Assembly: GCA_913031405.1 (NCBI GenBank)
Contig: CAJWCX010000009.1
Location: 1-13,283, forward strand
Length of the DNA: 13,283 bases
Source: an uncultured Flavobacteriales bacterium
Lineage (GTDB): Bacteria; Bacteroidota; Bacteroidia; Flavobacteriales_D; Crocinitomicaceae
Direction: 5' to 3'
This document shows, in pieces, positions 7,559-13,283 of the stretch. Numbering within the stretch: the stretch's first letter is position 1; every line of letters begins with the position of its first letter. The translations under genes and the position numbers were made by a program. The notes below the pieces were generated by a model. The model ran no database searches and was not told the DNA's origin. It worked only from the letters and a program-made list of their open reading frames with translations.

Positions 7559-10156
7559 TTAAAGCTTCCTTGCCACCTCAACTTCTTCATATGCTTCGAT
7601 CACATCCCCAACTTCAATCTCATTGTACTTGTCAATGTTCAATCCACATTCATAATTGTTTTTAACCTCTTTCACGTCATCCTTAAATCTTTTCAAAGAC
7701 CCTAATTCACCAGTATGTACGACTATACCATCCCTAATGATTCTTATTTTAGAGGACCTCTTAATGATGCCTTCTAGAACATAGCATCCAGCAATGGTTC
7801 CAACCTTTGTGATTTCAAAGGTTTCTCTAATTTCAGCAGAACCAATAACCTTCTCCTCAATGTCTGGGGAAAGCATTCCTTCCATTGCTGCTTTAATTTC
7901 TTCAATCGCTTTATAAATAATGGAATAAAGTCGAATATCGATCTGCTCATTTTCTGCTAGCTTCCTTCCACCTACAGTAGGTCGAACCTGGAATCCTAAT
8001 ATAATCGCGTCCGAAGCAGAAGCTAGGTTTACATCGGCTTCAGATATCGCACCTACACCTTTGTGAATGATGTTAACTTGAATCTCTGGGGTTGAAAGAT
8101 TCAATAATGCGTCAGATAAGGCTTCAATAGAACCATCCACATCACCCTTAACAATCAAGTTCAACTCCTTAAAGTCACCAATCGCCAAGCGTCTTCCAAT
8201 CTCGTCTAAAGTAATATGTTTAGTGGTTCTCAAGCCCTGCTCTCTATAAAGCTGTTCTCTTTTTGTCGCGATGGACTTGGCCTCTTTTTCGTCTAAAATC
8301 ACATTGAAGTTATCTCCGGCACTCGGAGCACCGTTAATTCCTAAAACAGAAATTGCTTGGGAAGGACCGGCCTCCTTCATAGCAACCCCCTTTTCATCAT
8401 GCATAGCCCTAACTCTTCCATAATGTCTTCCAACCAAAAGAACATCTCCAATTTTCAAGGTTCCTGCCTGAACCAACATGTTGGTTACATAACCCTTGCC
8501 CTTATCAAGAGAAGCTTCAATAACCGTTCCTATGGCGGGTTTATTAGGATTTGCTTTAAGGTCTAAAAGTTCTGCTTCAAGAAGTACTTTCTCTAACAGC
8601 TCCTCGATATTTAAGTTTTGTTTCGCTGATATTTCTTGACACTGAAATTTTCCTCCCCAATCTTCAACCAATATGTTCATTGTTGATAATTGCTCGCGGA
8701 TCTTGTCAGCATTTGAGCCAGGTTTGTCTATTTTATTGATGGCAAATACCATTGGCACATTAGCAGCTTGAGCGTGTGAAATAGCCTCTTTGGTTTGTGG
8801 CATTACATCATCATCTGCTGCAACAATAATGATCGCTACATCTGTAACCTGAGCACCCCTCGCACGCATGGCCGTAAAGGCTTCGTGACCTGGAGTATCT
8901 AAAAATGTCATTTTTTTACCATCCTTCAAAGACAGCGAATAAGCCCCAATATGCTGGGTAATACCCCCGGCTTCTCCATCAATAACATTTGCGTTTCGAA
9001 TTCGGTCAAGCAAGGATGTTTTACCATGATCAACATGTCCCATCACAGTAATAATGGGTGGTCGATCTATTAAATCTTCTTCAAGGTCTTCCACCACTGG
9101 GATGGACTCTTGGACCTCAGCGCTAACAAATTGTGTTTCATACCCAAACTCCTCGGCAACAATTTGAATGGTTTCTGCATCGAGTCGCTGATTGATTGAT
9201 GCAAAAATACCTAGTGACATACAAACAGAAATAACCTGAGTAGGTTGAATACTCATCATTGAAGCCAACTCCGATACTGTAACAAATTCAGTAAGCTTCA
9301 AAATTTTTTCTTCCAACTCCGCCATTTCCATTTCCTCCTGGCGTCGCTGAGCAACACTCTCTCTTTTTTGGCGTCTGTTTTTCGATGCTTTTGACTTTCC
9401 TCCTTTATTCGATAGGCGAGCTAAAGTTTCCTTAATCTCCTTTTGAATATCTTGTTCAGAAATTTCAGGCTTTTCGGCTTTTTGATTTTTAAATTTATTT
9501 CCTCCTCCTTTATTTCCTGCAGGTGGAACCTCTACCTTTTTAATTCTCTTTCGCTTTCTTTTATTTAAATTTTCCGGTCTTGAACTACCAGCTGGCGTTT
9601 TTGGTTTCTCAACGGGTAAATCAATCTTACCTAAAACTGTAGGTCCTGATATTTTTTTTCGCTCGATTTTAATAGTTTCAACGTCTGGTTCTTTTTCAGC
9701 TGGGTTATCTTCCACTACTTTTGTTGCGTCAGAAGACTTTTCTTCAAGCTTTTGATCAGGTTCAGACTTGGGCTTTTTTTTCAAAGCATCTAAATCAATC
9801 TTACCAACAACTTTTAAGTCCTTTTCGGGGGCTACTTTCGTTTTTGGGTCTTTTACCTCTTCAGATTCTGATTTAACAGGTTCAGGATCTACTTTAGTCG
9901 GTTCTGGCTCTTTGGTGTCTTTAATCGATAAAGACTCCCGCTTTTCTCTGTTCGACAGAAAAACCTTCGATTTTTCCTTAAGGTCTTGGTCAGCAGCAAA
10001 CTCACTGCAAAGCAATTCGTACTGCTCTGGAGTCAATTTCGTATTTGGACTTTTATCAATCTCAATGTCCTTCGATCCTAAAAATTCAACAAGGTTCTCT
10101 AGACCCACATTGAGTTCTCCAGCTGCTTTTCCTAATCTTATTGGTCTACCTGCCAT
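7559..10156 (-). CDS. infB: Translation initiation factor IF-2
   Basis: GTPase that brings fMet-tRNA to the 30S subunit and promotes subunit joining. The 865-residue protein starts with an IF2N domain (about 4-55). A charged, low-complexity Lys/Glu/Pro linker (60-280) follows, containing two GKIDL repeats (118-122 and 176-180) common in Bacteroidota IF-2. A second IF2N domain lies at about 286-340. The G domain has G1 GHVDHGKT (373-380), G3 DTPGH (420-424), G4 NKID (474-477) and G5 SAK (510-512), and domains II-IV run to the C-terminus. It is somewhat short for the phylum, mainly through the linker. It lies 35 bp after nusA; that gap and the initiator AUG can form an A/U-rich hairpin (see findings). 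The order rimP-nusA-infB is conserved in bacteria. Confidence 0.98.
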   Translation of the reverse strand: MAGRPIRLGKAAGELNVGLENLVEFLGSKDIEIDKSPNTKLTPEQYELLCSEFAADQDLKEKSKVFLSNREKRESLSIKDTKEPEPTKVDPEPVKSESEEVKDPKTKVAPEKDLKVVGKIDLDALKKKPKSEPDQKLEEKSSDATKVVEDNPAEKEPDVETIKIERKKISGPTVLGKIDLPVEKPKTPAGSSRPENLNKRKRKRIKKVEVPPAGNKGGGNKFKNQKAEKPEISEQDIQKEIKETLARLSNKGGKSKASKNRRQKRESVAQRRQEEMEMAELEEKILKLTEFVTVSELASMMSIQPTQVISVCMSLGIFASINQRLDAETIQIVAEEFGYETQFVSAEVQESIPVVEDLEEDLIDRPPIITVMGHVDHGKTSLLDRIRNANVIDGEAGGITQHIGAYSLSLKDGKKMTFLDTPGHEAFTAMRARGAQVTDVAIIIVAADDDVMPQTKEAISHAQAANVPMVFAINKIDKPGSNADKIREQLSTMNILVEDWGGKFQCQEISAKQNLNIEELLEKVLLEAELLDLKANPNKPAIGTVIEASLDKGKGYVTNMLVQAGTLKIGDVLLVGRHYGRVRAMHDEKGVAMKEAGPSQAISVLGINGAPSAGDNFNVILDEKEAKSIATKREQLYREQGLRTTKHITLDEIGRRLAIGDFKELNLIVKGDVDGSIEALSDALLNLSTPEIQVNIIHKGVGAISEADVNLASASDAIILGFQVRPTVGGRKLAENEQIDIRLYSIIYKAIEEIKAAMEGMLSPDIEEKVIGSAEIRETFEITKVGTIAGCYVLEGIIKRSSKIRIIRDGIVVHTGELGSLKRFKDDVKEVKNNYECGLNIDKYNEIEVGDVIEAYEEVEVARKL

Positions 10157-10181
10157 AATTTAATTAACGAATTTAATTATG
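10154..10181 (-). promoter_or_regulatory. A/U-rich hairpin over the infB start codon
   Basis: On the minus strand CATAATT pairs with AATTATG, whose ATG is the infB initiator. After one A-A mismatch a further 4 bp pair around a CGTT loop. An alternative 7-bp stem (TAATTAA with TTAATTA) excludes the first and leaves the AUG free. All pairs but one are A-U, so the structures are weak. Any control of infB translation is speculative. Confidence 0.25.
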
Positions 10182-10191
10182 TTTATCAAAT

Positions 10192-11427
10192 TTATTCAAA
10201 TTCTGCGTTCAAAATACGAAATACTTCTTCAATCGTTTCTTTTTCCAAGTCCGTGCGCTGAGTAAGGTCTTCAATGCTAATTTCAAGAACCGATTTTGCC
10301 GTATCGCAGCCGATGGCTTTCAATTCGTCAATAATCCACCCATCAATTTCATCAGCAAACTCTTCTAAGTCCACATCCTCTATATCTACTTCTCCGTCAC
10401 GATAAACATCAATTTCGTATCCACTAAGCTTACCTGCAAGTTTAATGTTGTTTCCTCCACGACCTATGGCCAGTGATACCTGATCTGGTTTTAGGTAAAC
10501 CTTAACCCTGTTTTCCTCTTCTATAATGTCCATTGAAGTTACCTTAGCCGGAGACAATGACCTTTGAATTAACAGTTGGTTATTTGTAGTGTAATTAATG
10601 ACATCAATATTTTCATTTCGAAGCTCTCTCACAATTCCATGAATTCGAGAACCCTTCATCCCTACACAGGCGCCAACAGGATCTATACGGTCATCATAGG
10701 ACTCAACAGCCACCTTAGCTCTTTCTCCTGGCTCTCTCACAATTTTCTTAATGGTAATAAGTCCATCAAACACTTCTGGGACTTCCAGCTCAAATAGCCG
10801 TTCTAAAAATTCAGGTGCAGTTCTTGACAAAATAATTACTGGTGTACTATTTCTCATATCCACCTTAGCTACGACAGCACGAACCGATTCACCTTTTTTA
10901 AAGAAATCGGAAGGGATTTGTTCGGACTTAGGCAATATCAGCTCATTGCTATCATCATCCATTACAAGAATCTCTTTCTTCCAAACCTGATAAACCTCTC
11001 CGGTAACAATTTCGCCCACGCGCTCTTTATATTTTTTGTAGAGATGGTCTTTTTCAAGTTCTAATATTCTGGAAATCAAGTTTTGTCTTAGAGACAATAC
11101 ATTACGTCTTCCAAAATCAGCAAAACGAAATTCCTCCGTAAGCTCCTCGCCTATCTCAAAATCAGGTTCAACCTTTATCGCGTCGGAATACGCTATTTCC
11201 GTATTTGGATCTTCAACCTCACCATCATCAACAATCTCTTTATTTAAAAAGATTTGGACATCACCTTTATCAATGTTTACAATGATATCTATATGTTCGT
11301 CGGTATTAAACTTTCTCTTAAACATGGCACGAAACACATCTTCTAAAATGTGCTGCATGGTCTGTTTGTCAATATTCTTAAGTTCTTTAAATTCTGTAAA
11401 CGAATCAACTAATTCAATACTATTCAT
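10192..11427 (-). CDS. nusA: Transcription termination/antitermination factor NusA
   Basis: RNA polymerase-binding factor that modulates pausing, intrinsic termination and antitermination. The 411-residue protein has the N-terminal RNAP-binding domain (1-130), an S1 domain (about 136-202, beginning VGEIVTGEVYQV), a KH1 domain (about 233-290 with GMKG at 256-259) and a KH2 domain (about 300-345 with GRGG at 322-325). It ends in a short acidic tail (346-411) in place of the two acidic repeats of the E. coli protein, which is normal outside Proteobacteria. The ATG at 11427 lies 6 bp after the rimP stop, indicating coupling. As NusA itself stimulates hairpin-dependent termination, the terminator-like hairpin in the rimP leader could be a target for autoregulation. 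Confidence 0.98.
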   Translation of the reverse strand: MNSIELVDSFTEFKELKNIDKQTMQHILEDVFRAMFKRKFNTDEHIDIIVNIDKGDVQIFLNKEIVDDGEVEDPNTEIAYSDAIKVEPDFEIGEELTEEFRFADFGRRNVLSLRQNLISRILELEKDHLYKKYKERVGEIVTGEVYQVWKKEILVMDDDSNELILPKSEQIPSDFFKKGESVRAVVAKVDMRNSTPVIILSRTAPEFLERLFELEVPEVFDGLITIKKIVREPGERAKVAVESYDDRIDPVGACVGMKGSRIHGIVRELRNENIDVINYTTNNQLLIQRSLSPAKVTSMDIIEEENRVKVYLKPDQVSLAIGRGGNNIKLAGKLSGYEIDVYRDGEVDIEDVDLEEFADEIDGWIIDELKAIGCDTAKSVLEISIEDLTQRTDLEKETIEEVFRILNAEFE

Positions 11428-11433
11428 AAATTA

Positions 11434-11910
11434 TTATTTAAACGATACTACTATTTTTGTTTCTTTAATTTCATCGAAGCTGAAATGAAACTCCTCATCA
11501 ATAACTTCTTTCTTTTTTCTTCCTTGAATCCTTCTTTTTTCGGAACGAATCAATTTTATTTCTTTTTCTGTCACACCATCAAGTCGACCTTCAATCTTAC
11601 CAGACTCATTCAACTTTACCTGCACGGTTCTTCCAATGTTCTTTTTATACTGATTGATATGCCGAAAAGGTTTATCTAAACCAGCAGAGGATACATGTAA
11701 TTCAAAATCTTCTTGCTCCCGATCCAAATTATGCTCAATGTTCCTTGATATCGAAACACATTCCTCAACAGAAACAGAACCATCAATTTTATCAATTTCA
11801 ACACGAATTACATTTTTCGCAGAAATCGCCAATTCAACAAGGTAAAGATCAGTATTTAGATCCTGAAACCTTTCTTCAATTAATGCTATTACTCGCTCTT
11901 TCGAAACCAT
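11434..11910 (-). CDS. rimP: Ribosome maturation factor RimP
   Basis: Assists maturation of the 30S ribosomal subunit in the cytoplasm. Reading from the ATG at 11910 gives 158 residues, a normal family length, starting MVSKERVIALIEERF. The characteristic VSSAGLDKPF segment (family VSSPGLDRPL) is present near the middle, and the C-terminal SH3-like domain is lysine-rich and ends ETKIVVSFK. The same frame is open further upstream to an ATG at 11961. Those 17 extra codons run straight through a strong hairpin and have no resemblance to RimP, so the downstream start is chosen. It is the first gene of rimP-nusA-infB, with 6 bp before nusA. Confidence 0.95.
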   Translation of the reverse strand: MVSKERVIALIEERFQDLNTDLYLVELAISAKNVIRVEIDKIDGSVSVEECVSISRNIEHNLDREQEDFELHVSSAGLDKPFRHINQYKKNIGRTVQVKLNESGKIEGRLDGVTEKEIKLIRSEKRRIQGRKKKEVIDEEFHFSFDEIKETKIVVSFK

Positions 11911-11925
11911 GATTTTTGTACAATA

Positions 11926-11951
11926 AAAGAGGGGACTTTCGTCCCCTCTTT
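11926..11951 (-). terminator. Terminator-like hairpin in the rimP leader (possible attenuator)
   Basis: On the minus strand AAAGAGGGGAC pairs over 11 bp with GTCCCCTCTTT around a GAAA tetraloop, followed by TATTG. It ends only 15 nt before the rimP ATG at 11910, leaving no room for a promoter between them, so any rimP-nusA-infB transcript must carry it. On the plus strand the same stem is followed by CTTTT and could also terminate. It may be a leader attenuator for the operon, or the terminator for read-through from ctaD. The structure is seen; the role is inferred. Confidence 0.65.
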
Positions 11952-11976
11952 CTTTTAACATATGTATTAATGGTTA

Positions 11977-11984
11977 CAAAGATA
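11977..11984 (-). promoter_or_regulatory. Possible -7 box for the rimP operon
   Basis: The minus strand reads TATCTTTG, an exact match to the Bacteroidota/flavobacterial -7 consensus TAnnTTTG. It would start transcription near 11970 and give a leader of about 60 nt consisting mostly of the hairpin. No TTG is found 17-23 bp upstream, only an A/T tract, so the -33 element is missing and the assignment is tentative. Confidence 0.3.
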
Positions 11985-12030
11985 TACAAAATATCAAATT
12001 AAAAAAGGAAATTAGCCTTACATTTATAGT

Positions 12031-12609
12031 ATGCTAGTTGAAATTGGTGACAAAATCATATCTACAGATCTCTTCTCAGAAGAGTTTGTCTGTGACCTGA
12101 ACAAATGTAAAGGGGCGTGTTGTGTGAAGGGTAATGGTGGTGCTCCTCTGAAGGAAAAGGAAGTACATATGATCCAAAGAGACCTAAAGAAAATAAAACC
12201 TTACATGAGTAATAAAGGGATTCAAACGGTAGACGAAGATGGTATTTATTATTTGGATGAAGATGATGCTCCCGCCACCACACTTGTTGATAAAAAGGAA
12301 TGTTCATTTGTTTACTTTGACGAAACGAAAACCGCCAAATGCTCCATAGAACATGCCTATAAAAAAGGAGCTATTGAATTCAATAAACCAGAGTCCTGCC
12401 ACCTTTATCCTATTCGAACAAAAGATTTTTCCGAATTCACAGCCATTAATTATGAAATATGGGACATCTGTTCTGCTGCCTGTAAATTAGGAAGTTCATT
12501 GAAAGTTCCGGTTTATAAGTTTTTAAAAGAACCTATTACGCGCGTTTTCGGCGAGTCGTTCTATAAAGAATTGACTAAAATAGATTTAGAGATTAAAAAA
12601 AACAAATAG
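12031..12609 (+). CDS. DUF3109 family cysteine-rich protein (YkgJ-like)
   Basis: Cytoplasmic protein of 192 residues without signal peptide or membrane segment. It has nine cysteines: C21, C26, C30 and C31 in the cluster CDLNKCKGACC, then C91, C104, C123 (SCHLYPIR), C147 and C151. This pattern is typical of the DUF3109/YkgJ group, suspected to bind zinc or an iron-sulfur cluster; the biochemical role is unknown. The start at 12031 is the first ATG and gives the family's usual N-terminus. It is the only plus-strand gene in the window. It diverges from rimP with 120 bp between the start codons and converges on the cytochrome oxidase gene with 6 bp between stop codons. No terminator is visible at its end. 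Family assignment is from remembered motifs. Confidence 0.85.
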   Translation: MLVEIGDKIISTDLFSEEFVCDLNKCKGACCVKGNGGAPLKEKEVHMIQRDLKKIKPYMSNKGIQTVDEDGIYYLDEDDAPATTLVDKKECSFVYFDETKTAKCSIEHAYKKGAIEFNKPESCHLYPIRTKDFSEFTAINYEIWDICSAACKLGSSLKVPVYKFLKEPITRVFGESFYKELTKIDLEIKKNK

Positions 12610-12615
12610 GGATTT

Positions 12616-13283
12616 TTATCCGTGTTCTTCTTCTCCTTTTGCTAAAGGAACCGTTTGAGGAATAAAGTCTTCTTCTGCCCCTGGCTTTGAATAATCGTAG
12701 GGCCACCTGTGCACAGTTGGGAGTTCTCCAGGCCAATTTCCATGAACATGTTCCACAGGTGTAGTCCACTCTAATGTGGTTGATCTCCATGGGTTTTGAG
12801 GCGCTTTTGGACCCCTGTAAATACTGTAGAAGAAATTGAATAAGAACAACAATTGAGCAACAGCAGCAAAAATCGCAAAAGAGGTAACAATAACATTCAA
12901 GTCCATCATAATATCATAAGTGTTGGCATCGAAATCTTGATAAACCGAATAATCGTAATAACGTCTTGGTGCTCCGGCCAAACCGACAAAATGCATTGGG
13001 AAAAATACCCCGTATGCTCCAATAATGGTCAGCCAAAAATGGACATAGCCCAGTCGAGTGTTCATCATACGTCCATACATTTTAGGAAACCAGTGATACA
13101 CTCCAGCAAACATGCCAAAAACTGCTGACATTCCCATTACGATATGAAAGTGAGCCACTACAAAATAGGTGTCGTGTATCGCAATATCCAAAGCGGAATC
13201 TGCAAGGATGATTCCTGTAACTCCACCAGTGATAAAAGTAGAAACCAATCCAATGGCAAACAGCATTGCTGGAGTCAGTACCA
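12616..13283 (-). CDS. ctaD: Cytochrome c oxidase subunit I, C-terminal part (5' end outside window)
   Basis: Catalytic subunit of the heme-copper terminal oxidase that reduces oxygen and pumps protons across the inner membrane. The open frame enters from the right edge (about 222 codons, reading VLTPAMLFAIGL before the first internal Met) and stops at 12616-12618. It contains the family's helix region TGGVTGIILADSALDIAIHDTYF and the HFH motif, whose two histidines ligate heme a3 and heme a. Further helices and a C-terminal tail (WTTPVEHVHGNWP, then EEEHG) match Bacteroidota subunit I. The copper-B histidines and remaining helices lie upstream, outside the window. The internal Met at 13266 is not a real start. 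Confidence 0.96.
   Translation of the reverse strand, partial: VLTPAMLFAIGLVSTFITGGVTGIILADSALDIAIHDTYFVVAHFHIVMGMSAVFGMFAGVYHWFPKMYGRMMNTRLGYVHFWLTIIGAYGVFFPMHFVGLAGAPRRYYDYSVYQDFDANTYDIMMDLNVIVTSFAIFAAVAQLLFLFNFFYSIYRGPKAPQNPWRSTTLEWTTPVEHVHGNWPGELPTVHRWPYDYSKPGAEEDFIPQTVPLAKGEEEHG

Noticed and set aside
8741..8765. TGGCAC on the plus strand as a second sigma-54 half-site
   Set aside because: The -12 half does not match at the required spacing and it lies inside infB coding sequence. The same applies to TGGCAC near 11326 in nusA.
9610..9810. GKIDL-coding repeats as a DNA repeat or mobile element
   Set aside because: They are in-frame protein repeats of the IF-2 linker known in this phylum, with divergent DNA around them.
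9768..10163. Plus-strand open frame of 131 codons, Ser/Phe-rich
   Set aside because: It is the antisense image of the low-complexity Lys/Glu/Pro linker of infB; such repeats give long spurious frames.
12062..12307. Minus-strand open frame inside the DUF3109 gene
   Set aside because: The plus-strand frame has the conserved cysteine pattern; the opposite frame has no recognisable features.
12853..13128. Plus-strand open frame of 91 codons
   Set aside because: Antisense to ctaD, whose heme-ligand region is unmistakable.

Overview
The window looks like a chromosomal core-gene segment from a low-GC member of the Bacteroidota, most likely Flavobacteriales. The signs are the AT-rich base composition, start codons without Shine-Dalgarno sequences, a DUF4837 lipoprotein, a UbiA-like protein carrying a YNFHRL motif, a DUF3109 cysteine protein, and an infB whose N-terminal linker contains GKIDL repeats. 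No transposase, prophage, CRISPR array, rRNA or tRNA is visible. The placement rests on recognised protein families and was not tested by a database search.

Layout from left to right. Positions 1-1538 (minus) hold the first 512 codons of leuS. Positions 1539-1775 are non-coding but structured. They contain a perfect 15-bp inverted repeat (1576-1590), a near-consensus sigma-54 promoter on the plus strand (1649-1664), and a 10-bp GAAA-loop terminator (1753-1777). Together these could produce a small noncoding RNA of about 100 nt. From 11910 leftward to 1776 runs an uninterrupted co-directional minus-strand array: rimP, nusA, infB, tatA, gatA, a mltD-type lytic transglycosylase, a DUF4837 lipoprotein, a family 2 glycosyltransferase and a UbiA-like membrane protein. 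Most spacings are 1-56 bp, and the array ends at the 1753-1776 terminator. Positions 11911-12030 form a divergent control region with a strong terminator-like hairpin in the rimP leader. On the plus strand a DUF3109 gene (12031-12609) converges, with a 6-bp gap, on the 3' part of a cytochrome c oxidase subunit I gene (12616-13283, minus).

How the genes fit together. rimP-nusA-infB is the classical ribosome maturation, transcription elongation and translation initiation operon. gatA and leuS add tRNA charging and amidotransferase functions. tatA, mltD, the lipoprotein, the glycosyltransferase and the UbiA-like protein belong to the cell envelope. The most notable signals are regulatory: the sigma-54 promoter, candidate small RNA and palindrome beside leuS, and the attenuator-like hairpin in front of rimP-nusA-infB.
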